A stretch of DNA of 64,000 nt from Acidobacteria bacterium 13_2_20CM_57_17 (lineage in GTDB: Bacteria > Acidobacteriota > Terriglobia > Acidiferrales > UBA7541). The position numbers were made by a program, and so were the translations under genes. The stretch is from positions 1-64,000 of the forward strand of contig MNDE01000179.1 in NCBI GenBank assembly GCA_001914785.1, given 5' to 3'. Under the pieces are notes generated by a model, which did no database searches, was not told the DNA's origin, and saw only the letters and a program-made list of their open reading frames with translations. Below are positions 20,559 through 30,483 of this stretch, piece by piece (within the stretch, counting starts at the first letter, position 1; each line of letters opens with the position of its first letter).

Positions 20559-21929
20559 GTGAAAGCAGATAACAATACGGCAAGCCCCGGCCTGGAACGC
20601 AGTTTGGGACTGAAAGAAGCCGTTGCCCTGAACATGATCGAGATTGTGGGGATCGGACCGTTCGTGGTCAGTTCCCTGGTGATTCGCGCGATGGGCGGGC
20701 CGCAGGCGCTGATTGCATGGCTGCTGGGAGCGGTCCTAGCTACCCTGGATGCTTTCGTATGGTCCGAGCTTGGCGCGGCAATGCCAAAGGCTGGCGGAAC
20801 TTATGTGTTCCTCCGGGAGGCATATGGGCCGCAGCGCTGGGGCCGATTGATGTCGTTCCTGTTTGTGTGGCAAACATTCCTACACGTGCCACTTTCCGTC
20901 GCGTCGGCGTCAATCGGATTCGCGAACTACGCGGAGTATCTTCATCCATTGACGACGGCCGAGCATAAAGCAATTTCAGGCGGACTCGTCCTTTTCCTGG
21001 TTGTTTTACTTTACCGGCGCATTGGAACGATCGGGAAAATCTCCGTTCTCTTGTGGGTCGGGGTCATCGGAACGATGCTTTGGCTGATCTGGGGAGGCGC
21101 CACGCATTTCAACTCCAGCATCGCGTTTGATTTTCCTCGTGGCGCCTTCAATTTGTCGTGGGTATGGTTCGCGGGCCTCGGGTCTGCGATGGTAAGCACG
21201 ATCTACAGCTATTGGGGCTACTACAACATTTGCCATCTCGGCGGCGAGATCAAGGACCCCGAAAAAAATATTCCACGCGGGATTTTTCTTTCGGTGCTGG
21301 GGATCGCCATCCTTTACCTGGCAATGCAAACGAGCATCCTCGGCGTGGTGCCGTGGCGCGAGGCACAGGACTCCAGGTTCCTGGCCAGTCTATTTGTCGA
21401 AAGGCTTTACGGAGCTACAGCCGCCAAGATTGCGACGGGCATGATCTTGTGGGTGGCGCTTGCTTCCGTTTTCTCGGTTTTGCTGGGTGCTTCACGAGTC
21501 CCCTATTCGGCCGCCTTGGACAACAACTTTTTCCCTGTCTTTGCTCGCGTACACCCCACGAAGCACTTTCCCCACGTTTCTCTTTTGGTTCTGGGAGGAC
21601 TGGCATTCTTGTTTAGTGTGAAGTTGAATTTGCAGACAACTATCGTGGGAATTCTGGCGGTGCGACTGATTGTCCAGTTTATCGGTCAAGCAGCCGGAGT
21701 AATGTTGCTGCGGCGCAGGTGGGGTCCGGAGCGCTTCCCCTTCAAGATGTGGCTTTATCCGGTGCCCGCAGTATTGACGATGATCGGCTGGTTCTGGCTT
21801 TTTTGGAGGACCGGTCCGGTGCGAAAATGGGGCTTGCTCCAGATAGCACTCGGCGTGGTTGCGTTTCTGGTCTGGTCCTGGGACAGAAAGCAGTGGCCGT
21901 TTGGGAAGGCAGTGACAGGCGACTCATGA
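20559..21929 (+). CDS. APC family amino acid permease
   Basis: LKEAVALNMIEIVGIGPFVVSSLVIRAMGGPQALIAWLLGAVLATLDAFVWSELGAAMPKAGGTYVFLREAYG. Confidence 0.92.
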   Translation: MKADNNTASPGLERSLGLKEAVALNMIEIVGIGPFVVSSLVIRAMGGPQALIAWLLGAVLATLDAFVWSELGAAMPKAGGTYVFLREAYGPQRWGRLMSFLFVWQTFLHVPLSVASASIGFANYAEYLHPLTTAEHKAISGGLVLFLVVLLYRRIGTIGKISVLLWVGVIGTMLWLIWGGATHFNSSIAFDFPRGAFNLSWVWFAGLGSAMVSTIYSYWGYYNICHLGGEIKDPEKNIPRGIFLSVLGIAILYLAMQTSILGVVPWREAQDSRFLASLFVERLYGATAAKIATGMILWVALASVFSVLLGASRVPYSAALDNNFFPVFARVHPTKHFPHVSLLVLGGLAFLFSVKLNLQTTIVGILAVRLIVQFIGQAAGVMLLRRRWGPERFPFKMWLYPVPAVLTMIGWFWLFWRTGPVRKWGLLQIALGVVAFLVWSWDRKQWPFGKAVTGDS

Positions 21930-24592
21930 CTGGCGAATCACGAAAAGCGTCAGATAGAAGCGGGAGATCCCGCGGTAGCGAAATGCGTTTTTCGGAGAAT
22001 CTAGTGAAGAGAAGAATGTACGGCGTCGCAATCGGATTGCTAAGTCTGCTCGGTACGTGGAGCTACGCGCAATTTCCTCCGGCGCCGGGTACGGGCCCGG
22101 GCTTGCCGGAAACCGTCGAAGCGATCGAGAAGGCTCGCGTCACCACACGCATCCTCTACGTGACAGCTCATCCGGACGACGAGAGCGGCGCTGTGCTCAC
22201 TTACCTTGCCCGCGGGCTTCATGCGGATGTGGCTCTGCTCTCCTTGACGCGCGGCGAGGGCGGACAGAACGACCTTGGGCCCGAACAAGGGCCGCAACTG
22301 GGATTGATCCGAACACAGGAATTGCTGGCGGCCACGCGCGGCTACGGAGTGCGGCTTTTCTTCACTCGCGCCAAAGATTTTGGTTTTTCGAAGACCCCGG
22401 AGGAAACGGAACGGGTCTGGGGCGATCAGGTCGTCGAAGATATGATCCGCGTGATCCGCAGCTTCCGCCCCACTGTTGTAATTAACGGCTGGGGCGGCGT
22501 GCACGGAGGCCACGGGCATCATCAAGCCGCGGGATTGCTCACGCCCAAGGCCGTACAGCTCGCGGCCGACGCTTCCTTCAAGCTGCACGGCTCTCCCCGG
22601 GAAGATCCGGACTCGGCGCCGTGGGGCGACCGCAAGCCCGTGGTTGTCCTGGACCTCGACCGCAGCGAATCCCCCAAGGGTTACATGCTCCCCCTCGATG
22701 ACATTTCGTCACTCTATGGAAAATCCTGGCGTGAAATCGGGCTCGACGCGTTCGCCAATCATCGCACGCAAGGGATCACCGGATTTTTGGGCTCGCCGTT
22801 TCTGCGGCGCGCCGTCGCTCTCCAACGCGAGGACGGCGGTCAACTCGATCCCGCACTTTTGGCTCAGCCGCTCGGCCCCTTGGACGAGGACTACGAGATT
22901 GGCAACATGGGCGTGGACCCGCTCATGCGAACCGTGGATGCCGCTCTGGTCGCGGCCCGCGACGCGGCTCTGCGGCTGGATTGGAAAGCGGCAGCCGATT
23001 CCCTGGTTGCCGCAGGTAGAAAAATCAATGAAGTGCCCGTGCCTTCGAATGCGAACCAAGTTCCCGCTCCCGTCGCATCTCTCGCGCGAAGCCTGAAGCG
23101 GAAACGAGAAAAGATAGATGCAGCGTTAGCTCTCGCCACGGGGCTGCGATTGGATGCTTTTGCCGATCGCAGCGAACTTGTCTCTGGAGAAACGTTCACG
23201 ATCCGCGTCGATACTCATCGTCGCGGTGAAATCACGGGAGACTTCAAGAAGCCCGCGCTAATGTTTCCTTCCGATTGGAGTGTCACGAATGAAGAGCCCC
23301 AAACCGGCGGAGCCATTCGTTTTACAGTTTCTGCCGGGCCGAATCCTCAGCGCGTACCGCCTCCCGCAGCGGCGTTACTGGCGGAACTTCCACCGCTCGT
23401 GATCGCCAGCCAGGAAGCGGTGATCGATGGCTATACGTTCGCCGTCAGCGCACCGGCCATACAACTCCGCGCGACTTCGACTCGCGCGGATCGCATGCCC
23501 TTGCGAATCGTTCCGGCTTATACGCTGGCGATCGAGCCCAAGCAAGCTATCGAAATCGCAGCCAAGCGGGGCAAGCCGTTCGATGTATTGCTGCGCATGC
23601 ATTCCTACGCAACACAACCGGCAGAAGTTCGTGCGGGTCTGACTGCGCCGCGCGGATGGAAAGCAGGCGCGGCCGTGCCCCTGAAATTTGATGGCGCGGG
23701 CGACCACTATGCCCGGCTTACAGTGACTCCGCCACAACGGGTCGCAAAGGGGAACTTCAAGATTGCGGCGTACGTAGAACGTCCGGCCAACCGCGCGCGC
23801 GGCGAAAAAGCGGAGAAATTCACTACTTCCCTGGAACCACTGCCGACGCTGCCGACACAGCTTTGGAGCGAGCCGGCCCTCTGCGCCGTGCACGTGTTTG
23901 ACGTGATTGTTCCGGAGAACCTCCGTGTCGGCTACGTCACGGCGGAAAGCGAGCCTGTGCCCGAAGCGCTTCAGCGCCTAGGTATTCACGTCGAGATGCT
24001 GGACGTTGTGGCCTTGGCGTTTCGAGACTTATCTCCATTCAACGCCATCGTCATCGGTGTACGCGCCTACGAACTTCGGCCGGAATTGGCGGGAGCGAAC
24101 CAGCGGCTGCTGGATTACGTTTCCAGGGGCGGAACGCTGGTAGTGCAATACCAGCGGGAGTTTGCCTGGGACAAATTTCAGTACGCGCCGTATCCTGCTT
24201 TGATCTCACCGCCGCTTCCGCCTGCAAAAGAAGGAACACCGCTGGTCGTTCGTCCGCTTCCGCGCATCACCGACGAGAATTCTCCGGTGAAATTTCTAAA
24301 ACCGAGCGATCTGCTGCTCAATCATCCGAACAAGATTACCCAGGACGATTTCAAAGGGTGGACGCAGGAGCGCGGCCTCTATTTCTGGACGGAATTCGAC
24401 CCCAAGTACACGCCGCTCCTGAGCATGCACGATCCCGGCGAGCTGGAACTCAATGGCGGCCTTGTCTACACGCATCTCGGCAAGGGCACTTACATTTACA
24501 CGGGACTCGCCTTCTTCCGTCAATTGCCTGAAGGCGTTCCTGGTGCTTACCGGCTATTCGTCAATTTACTCAGCGCGCCGCGGAGTCACTGA
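21926..24592 (+). CDS. PIG-L/LmbE family deacetylase, secreted, large C-terminal extension
   Basis: RILYVTAHPDDESGAVLTYLARGLHADVALLSLTRGEGGQN, HGHHQAAG; translationally coupled to upstream permease (ATGA overlap). Confidence 0.88.
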   Translation: MTGESRKASDRSGRSRGSEMRFSENLVKRRMYGVAIGLLSLLGTWSYAQFPPAPGTGPGLPETVEAIEKARVTTRILYVTAHPDDESGAVLTYLARGLHADVALLSLTRGEGGQNDLGPEQGPQLGLIRTQELLAATRGYGVRLFFTRAKDFGFSKTPEETERVWGDQVVEDMIRVIRSFRPTVVINGWGGVHGGHGHHQAAGLLTPKAVQLAADASFKLHGSPREDPDSAPWGDRKPVVVLDLDRSESPKGYMLPLDDISSLYGKSWREIGLDAFANHRTQGITGFLGSPFLRRAVALQREDGGQLDPALLAQPLGPLDEDYEIGNMGVDPLMRTVDAALVAARDAALRLDWKAAADSLVAAGRKINEVPVPSNANQVPAPVASLARSLKRKREKIDAALALATGLRLDAFADRSELVSGETFTIRVDTHRRGEITGDFKKPALMFPSDWSVTNEEPQTGGAIRFTVSAGPNPQRVPPPAAALLAELPPLVIASQEAVIDGYTFAVSAPAIQLRATSTRADRMPLRIVPAYTLAIEPKQAIEIAAKRGKPFDVLLRMHSYATQPAEVRAGLTAPRGWKAGAAVPLKFDGAGDHYARLTVTPPQRVAKGNFKIAAYVERPANRARGEKAEKFTTSLEPLPTLPTQLWSEPALCAVHVFDVIVPENLRVGYVTAESEPVPEALQRLGIHVEMLDVVALAFRDLSPFNAIVIGVRAYELRPELAGANQRLLDYVSRGGTLVVQYQREFAWDKFQYAPYPALISPPLPPAKEGTPLVVRPLPRITDENSPVKFLKPSDLLLNHPNKITQDDFKGWTQERGLYFWTEFDPKYTPLLSMHDPGELELNGGLVYTHLGKGTYIYTGLAFFRQLPEGVPGAYRLFVNLLSAPRSH

Positions 24593-24722
24593 CCCGGTCC
24601 GCCGCGAAAACCTTACGCCCGAAAATTTGAAAATCGCTTACCTGGAGCGCTAAACCAATCGGCACACCGCTGTCACCTTCAATTCCCCGTGCTATTCTCT
24701 TGAACCGAGGAGTGCAACGCGA

Positions 24723-25346
24723 ATGTGGAACCATCCTGGAATTTGCTTTGCGCGCGGCGCGACGCACAAGATCCTTCTATTGTTGCTGGTTTCCGCTCTG
24801 TCTCTGGCCAGTGTTTCTCCCGCCACAGCGCAAAAAGAAAAGAAAAAAAAGACAGACGCCTCTTCATCCTCAGACACCTCCAAGCCGCTGATTCCGTTGA
24901 CTGACGAGCAGCAGATTGATTACACGCTGTCGGATATGCTGGGAGCCTGGCAGCTCGGCGACATTGAAAAACTCCACAAGGATTATGCCGACGACGTGGC
25001 GATGGTGAACGGCTCGTGGGCGCCGCCGATTTTCGGCTGGACCAACTACCTGGCGATTTACCAACAGCAGCGCGCGCGGATGACACAGGTCCGCATGGAT
25101 CGCTTTAACACCTATATCAAAGTGAACGGTACCGTGGGTTGGGCATGCTACCAGTGGGACTTCCAGGCGGTCGTCGACGGCCAGCAGGCGCAATCCCAAG
25201 GGCATACGACCGTCGTGTTAGAAAAGCGCGAGAACCATTGGGTCATCGTGCTCAATCACACTTCGGCGGCCCCGAAGCCCCAGCAACCCGCGCCGGCGAG
25301 CGCACCCTCAGAGCAACAGCCACCTGCAAAGCCGGCGCCGCGCTGA
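24723..25346 (+). CDS. Secreted SnoaL/NTF2-like (DUF4440-like) protein
   Basis: LTDEQQIDYTLSDMLGAWQLGDIEKLHKDYADDVAMVNG...HTTVVLEKRENHWVIVLNHTSAAP. Confidence 0.6.
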   Translation: MWNHPGICFARGATHKILLLLLVSALSLASVSPATAQKEKKKKTDASSSSDTSKPLIPLTDEQQIDYTLSDMLGAWQLGDIEKLHKDYADDVAMVNGSWAPPIFGWTNYLAIYQQQRARMTQVRMDRFNTYIKVNGTVGWACYQWDFQAVVDGQQAQSQGHTTVVLEKRENHWVIVLNHTSAAPKPQQPAPASAPSEQQPPAKPAPR

Positions 25347-25378
25347 AGCTTAACGACACAGTCGGAAAACCTGAAGAG

Positions 25379-25669
25379 CTAAAGAAGGCCCTTCAGCCCT
25401 TCCTTCAGCCACATTCCGGCAATCAGTAGAAGCAGAACGCCTGCCAGAATGCCCGTTCCCATGATGGGCCGGGAAAGCGCGTTGATCTTCGCTACCAGTT
25501 CGCGCTGCTCCTGGGCCATATGTTCTTCAGCCGCATCGAGAAAGATTTGATCGTCTTCGTGGCTTGAGAGGAGACTCCGCCGGAACAACAGACCGAGGAA
25601 TACAGCGGTAGCGACTCCCCAGGCAATCAGCAGATAGAGCAGCGGCCCAGAAAGGAATTGTGATTCCAT
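25379..25669 (-). CDS. Small membrane hypothetical protein (two predicted TM segments)
   Basis: MESQFLSGPLLYLLIAWGVATAVFLGLLFRRS...GTGILAGVLLLLIAGMWLKEGLKGLL. Confidence 0.6.
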   Translation of the reverse strand: MESQFLSGPLLYLLIAWGVATAVFLGLLFRRSLLSSHEDDQIFLDAAEEHMAQEQRELVAKINALSRPIMGTGILAGVLLLLIAGMWLKEGLKGLL

Positions 25670-26072
25670 GGTGACCTCCCATTGGGACCGATCCGCAGTG
25701 CCGGCCGGGGCCGGCAAGGGGGTTTGTAGGGATTTCCAACGCGGAGTATAACACTCTAAATTTAAAATTCTAGTGGTGAGCATCATAAAGATTGATCCCA
25801 AGTCCTGCCTCTAACCAGGCTGGGACCTGGCCACGAAGTGCCGCTAGTTACGGGCCAAAATCAACAAACTAAAGCAACTTACTGACCGGTCGCACCTTCA
25901 CCCTCTGGCATGAGCGGCGTGCTGGTAGCGTAAGGGGACTTGCATGGTTTGCGGCGTACACTCCCATGAAGGTTCTGGCATCGCGTTGACAAAGAGAAAC
26001 CTGCCGGGCAGAATGAACAAGCCTCATTGCAAGCGGCTCCGGCAACACTGGAACTTGCTTTCTCACACTCGT

Positions 26073-26159
26073 GCCCGAGTGGCGGAACTGGCAGACGCGC
26101 TGCGTTCAGGTCGCAGTGATCGCAAGGTCGTGGAGGTTCGAGTCCTCTCTCGGGCACCA
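26073..26159 (+). tRNA. tRNA-Leu (anticodon CAG), CCA encoded
   Basis: Acceptor GCCCGAG/CTCGGGC, anticodon arm CTGCG-TTCAGGT-CGCAG, long variable arm, GGTTCGAGTCC T arm, terminal ACCA. Confidence 0.95.
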
Positions 26160-26321
26160 ATTTTCCCCAACCTTCCAAATCCCTCTGCTTCGGTGGCAAA
26201 AACCTATCCTTAACGCTTGCTCTCCCGCGCGCGGGTCGAGAACCGCGTATAGCTCGCAATCTTCCCCTTGCGCTTCTACAAGAGGAGGAGTATGTTTCCT
26301 GTAGAAGCTATAGGGAGCACA

Positions 26322-26654
26322 ATGCCAGACCCTCGAATAGACCTTCCGCAAGGCACCCTGGACCTACTGATCCTGCGCACGCTCGCCCTTGAGCCGCAGC
26401 ACGGCTGGGCCATCTCGGAGCGCATTCATCAGGTCTCCAGCCAGGCTCTTTTTGTACAGCAAGGCTCCCTCTATCCCGCGCTGCATCGCCTGGAGCGCAA
26501 AGGCTGGATCAAAGCACGGTGGGGCGCGTCGGAAAACAATCGCCGCGCCAAGTTTTATGAGCTGACTCGGCTTGGGCACAAGCAGTTGGAGCGGGAAGAG
26601 AACGCCTGGCGCAAGCTTGCTGCCGCGGTCGCGCAAATCCTGGAGACCACTTAG
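26322..26654 (+). CDS. PadR family transcriptional regulator
   Basis: LPQGTLDLLILRTLALEPQHGWAISERIHQVS...QGSLYPALHRLERKGWIKARWG. Confidence 0.92.
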   Translation: MPDPRIDLPQGTLDLLILRTLALEPQHGWAISERIHQVSSQALFVQQGSLYPALHRLERKGWIKARWGASENNRRAKFYELTRLGHKQLEREENAWRKLAAAVAQILETT

Positions 26655-26663
26655 GAGGGCCCC

Positions 26664-29315
26664 ATGTTGAACGATGTGCTGTTCCGCTTGCGCTCCCTCT
26701 TCCGCCGGAAAAGTGTGGAGGTCGAACTTGACGAGGAGCTGCGCTTCCACTTCGAGCAACAAGTCGCGAAGTTTATCCAGTCCGGCCTGCCGCCTCAGGA
26801 AGCCAAACGCCGCGCGCGTCTGGATTTTGGCGGAGTGGAACAACTCAAGGAGGAACATCGCGACGCCCGTGGCGTGACCTTCATCGAAACTGTGCTTCAG
26901 GATATTCGCTACGGCCTTCGGACGCTGGCGAAGTCAACAGGTTTCACCGTTGTCGCCATGCTTACTCTCGCCCTCGGCATCGGCGCAAACACCGCCATCT
27001 TCAGCTACGTCAACGCCTGGCTGATCAAGCCGCTTCCCTATCCTCAGGCGGACAGGCTCATGGTGCTTGAGACGCATGACAAGAAAAGGGGATGGACAAG
27101 CGAACATTTTACGTCCGCCGCGGACTTCTTCGATTTTCAGAAGCAAAACACTTCGTTCGAGCAAACCGTAGTTTGGACAGACGCGAATTTCAATCTCACC
27201 GGCGACGGTCCTCCCGCGCTGGTCGAGGGCGGCCGAGTGAGCTGGAATTATTTTGACACCCTGGGCACCAAACCGATTCTAGGGCGCACATTCACGCCAG
27301 ATGACGATCGCTCGGGCGCTCCGCACGTTGCCATTCTTAGCCAGGGACTATGGCAAAGCCGATACGCCGGAGATCCGAAAATCCTTGGGCGCAACATCGC
27401 AATTGGAGGCGAGGCGTACACGGTGGTGGGGGTAATGCCCGGAACATTTCAGTTTCCGTTGATGGGCCTCGCCAATTTATGGACGCCCCTGGCCCTGACA
27501 GACAAGCAGTGCGCGGACCGCGGCAGTACCTGGCTTCCCGCATTTGGCCGGCTGAGGCTTGGCGTGACGAGAAAGCAGGCTCAAGCGGAGACGGCGGTGT
27601 TTTTTGCTGGCCTCGAAAAGCGGTTTCCACAGACGAACACCGGCATGACTTTGCTCGTCAACTCCATGACTGACGAAATTGCCAGGGAAGAAGGCGCGCC
27701 CCAGGTGATGATTTGCCTCTGTATGGTAGGACTGATTCTACTGATTGCCTGCGCGAACGTAGCGAATCTGATGCTGGCCCGCGCGACAAATCGCGCCAGG
27801 GAGTTCGCTGTTCGCGGGGCGCTTGGCGCGACGAGTGGCCGGCTGGCCCGCCAACTTCTGACGGAATCGCTGTTGCTGTTTTTGTTCGGCGGCGCGGCTG
27901 GCGTGTTCTTCGGCCTGTGGGGGATGCGCTGGATCGAGTCTCAGATCCCGGGCCACATCCGTGGTTATCTGGTGAACTACGGACATGCGGATTTGGATTC
28001 CACAACGCTCGGCTTCACGCTGGGAATCACGCTGCTGTGCGGCCTGATCTTCGGCCTCGCGCCGGCACGCGAGAATTCGAAGCTCAACCTGAGCAGCACG
28101 CTCAAGGAAGCATCCGCCCAAGCCACCGGTGCCAAAGGCAGTGCGCGGCTGCGGCGCATATTCGTCGCTGCGGAGATCGCGCTGGCCGTGGTAGTGCTCA
28201 TTTCAGCGACGCTGCTGGTGAAGAGCTTTATGATTTCAGTGCGCTCCAGCCCCGGATACAATCCCGCGAACCTAATGGTGGCGCAACTGGCGCTGCCCAG
28301 GACGAAGTACGCGGGGGAGTCGCGGCAACGCAATTTCAGCGAGGATGTGCTGGCGCGTATCCGGGCGCTGCCACAAGTGGACTCGGCGGGGATGGCGAGT
28401 AACGTGCCGTTCGGCGGGTTCGGTCAAGGAGTCGAGTTCGAAGCCGTCGGGAAGCCCGCTCTTCAACCGGGAGAAAGGCAGGGCACGCACTTCACAGCAG
28501 TTTCTGCGGATTATTTTTCCACGATGCAGATTGGCCTGGTCAGAGGCCGTATGTTCAATTTCGCCGACACGCAGGGCGGTTCCCCGTCTGTGATTATCAA
28601 TCAGACCATGGCGGAGCAGATTTGGCCAAATGAAGATCCCATTGGAAAAGAACTTCGATTTGGCGACCAACATACGGTCGGCACGATTGTGGGCGTCGTG
28701 AACGACGTCAAGATGTACCAATTGCGCCCCCGTCCTGAACGTCAAATGTACGTCCCTTTGGCGCAATTTCCTTCGGCGACCCTCGGATTCGTGGTGCGGA
28801 CAACCGCCGATTCCACAGCGATGGCTACCGCTGTCCGCGACACCATTTGGACTGTGGACCGCGACCAGCCAATCTCTTCCGTCGAGCCACTCGAGACCTT
28901 GATGATCATAGTGGACGCGGGGAACCGCGTGTTGACCAAGCTGATGGTTTTCTTCGGCGTCCTGGCCATGTTTTTGGGAGTGATCGGCATATACGGCGTG
29001 ATGTCAAACCTGGTCTCTCAGCGCACGCACGAAATCGGCATCCGCACGGCGCTGGGCGCGAGCCGGCCGCAGGTGATGGGCATGGTCATCGGCCAGGGGC
29101 TTAAGCTCGCGTTGATTGGCGTCGTTGTCGGAGTGCTGGGGGCGCTGGGAGCAACTAGAGCGCTTGCGACGATGCTCTACCAGGTCACGCCCTACGATCC
29201 CCTGACTTTTATTTCGGTCCCGATTGTGTTTGCGGCGGTCGCTGCGGCCGCGTGCAGTATCCCGGCACGCCGTGCGATGCGGGTCGAGCCCATAGTCGCG
29301 CTGCGCTACGAATAA
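26664..29315 (+). CDS. ABC transporter permease, ADOP family (MacB-like FtsX domains, duplicated)
   Basis: N-terminal helical domain LDEELRFHFEQQVAKFIQSGLPPQEAKRRARLDFGG; ANVANLMLARATNRAREFAVRGALGAT; HEIGIRTALGASRPQVMGMVIGQGLKLALIG. Confidence 0.93.
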   Translation: MLNDVLFRLRSLFRRKSVEVELDEELRFHFEQQVAKFIQSGLPPQEAKRRARLDFGGVEQLKEEHRDARGVTFIETVLQDIRYGLRTLAKSTGFTVVAMLTLALGIGANTAIFSYVNAWLIKPLPYPQADRLMVLETHDKKRGWTSEHFTSAADFFDFQKQNTSFEQTVVWTDANFNLTGDGPPALVEGGRVSWNYFDTLGTKPILGRTFTPDDDRSGAPHVAILSQGLWQSRYAGDPKILGRNIAIGGEAYTVVGVMPGTFQFPLMGLANLWTPLALTDKQCADRGSTWLPAFGRLRLGVTRKQAQAETAVFFAGLEKRFPQTNTGMTLLVNSMTDEIAREEGAPQVMICLCMVGLILLIACANVANLMLARATNRAREFAVRGALGATSGRLARQLLTESLLLFLFGGAAGVFFGLWGMRWIESQIPGHIRGYLVNYGHADLDSTTLGFTLGITLLCGLIFGLAPARENSKLNLSSTLKEASAQATGAKGSARLRRIFVAAEIALAVVVLISATLLVKSFMISVRSSPGYNPANLMVAQLALPRTKYAGESRQRNFSEDVLARIRALPQVDSAGMASNVPFGGFGQGVEFEAVGKPALQPGERQGTHFTAVSADYFSTMQIGLVRGRMFNFADTQGGSPSVIINQTMAEQIWPNEDPIGKELRFGDQHTVGTIVGVVNDVKMYQLRPRPERQMYVPLAQFPSATLGFVVRTTADSTAMATAVRDTIWTVDRDQPISSVEPLETLMIIVDAGNRVLTKLMVFFGVLAMFLGVIGIYGVMSNLVSQRTHEIGIRTALGASRPQVMGMVIGQGLKLALIGVVVGVLGALGATRALATMLYQVTPYDPLTFISVPIVFAAVAAAACSIPARRAMRVEPIVALRYE

Positions 29316-29452
29316 GCCGTGGCTCAGTGAAACCGGCATACAAACCCTGAAAGAATCACCAGACGTCCCTCACCCTGATACATTGGAGCACGTGAGCGCG
29401 TACTTGCCTGATGTATGCTCAGGAAGCAACAAAGAATCACCGAGGTGCACGA

Positions 29453-30235
29453 ATGCTTTTGCATTTGATCGCGCTGAGCTTTCCGGAGTGGCACCCGCAC
29501 TTCTCGTTCCTCGACACACCGCACGCGAACGAAATGATGGCCTTGCGTTGGTTGCATCTCATCTTCGGCATTATTTGGATCGGCTTGCTCTACTTTTTCA
29601 ATCTGGTCCTGACGCCCGCGATGAAACAGTGCGATCCCAAGCTTCGCGTCAAGATTTATCCCGAGCTGATGCCCGGCGCCATGGCGTGGTTCCGCTGGTC
29701 CGCGCTGGTTACCTTGTTTGTTGGGATGCGCTATTACGCCATTCATCTGGCGTCCGACGCGAAACTCGTGGGCAACCCTGCGCTCGTCGGCAAGTGGTTC
29801 GGCTGGTGGTTTCTCGTGTGGCTCGTGGCATATGTTTTCATTTACGCGCTGCAGCTTCCCGCTAAGGGAATCTTGAATAGTGTCTGGATTCGGACAGTGG
29901 GAATTACCTTGGTCGTGGTCGCAGCGTCCTGGCTAATTCTCGCGTTGAATGGCGGGCCCAACGTTTCCAATCCGCACCTCGCCATCAGCGTGGGAGGCGG
30001 ACTCGGCTTGATCATGCTGCTGAACACTTGGGGCGTAGTCTGGCGCGTCCAGAACCGCCTAATCGCGTGGTCGCGCGCGAGCGCAGAGCAGGGCATCCCC
30101 ATGCCGCCGGAAGCCGAACGTTTGATGCGTTGGAACTATCTCACCGCGCGAACCTCGTTCTGGCTGTCCTTTCCCATGTTGTTTTTCATGGCCGCGGCCA
30201 GCCACTATCCGTTCTTGAGCACCGTCGCGCGATGA
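29453..30235 (+). CDS. Membrane protein similar to urate hydroxylase PuuD N-terminal domain
   Basis: MMALRWLHLIFGIIWIGLLYFFNLVLTPAMK; multiple TM helices; RLMRWNYLTARTSFWLSFPMLFFMAAASHYPFL. Confidence 0.65.
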   Translation: MLLHLIALSFPEWHPHFSFLDTPHANEMMALRWLHLIFGIIWIGLLYFFNLVLTPAMKQCDPKLRVKIYPELMPGAMAWFRWSALVTLFVGMRYYAIHLASDAKLVGNPALVGKWFGWWFLVWLVAYVFIYALQLPAKGILNSVWIRTVGITLVVVAASWLILALNGGPNVSNPHLAISVGGGLGLIMLLNTWGVVWRVQNRLIAWSRASAEQGIPMPPEAERLMRWNYLTARTSFWLSFPMLFFMAAASHYPFLSTVAR

Positions 30236-30283
30236 ATTTCATTATTTAAGCGAGAGGTTATGACGTCCGGCGAGAAAAATGAA

Positions 30284-30316
30284 AAGGGAGGCGGGCCAGG
30301 TCGTCCCGCCTCCCTT
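30284..30316 (+). terminator. Strong hairpin, putative terminator after 30235
   Basis: AAGGGAGGCGGG / CCCGCCTCCCTT, 12-bp perfect stem; weak U tract. Confidence 0.55.
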
Positions 30317-30483
30317 CTATCCCCTCTCGGGGAATCCGGCCAGTCTGACGGAGGGCGACTAGCCGGTCGTGTGTTGGCCTGCCTATATAATCCCCGGGGG
30401 GTGAAAAAAGTTCCTGTGAAACCTAAAAAAATTGACTAGAATCTTAGTGGAAATCGGCATACGCCGTCTGCCGCCACACCCCT

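Noticed and set aside
26268-26321. Upstream ATG of the PadR ORF
   Set aside because: Extension MRFYKRRSMFPVEAIGST lacks family similarity; MPDPRIDLPQGTLDLLIL is the usual PadR start
30320-30480. Possible riboswitch/leader upstream of rnr (CCGGC/GCCGG pairing, TATAAT at about 30386)
   Set aside because: No recognised riboswitch consensus and no good -35 at proper spacing; evidence too weak to call
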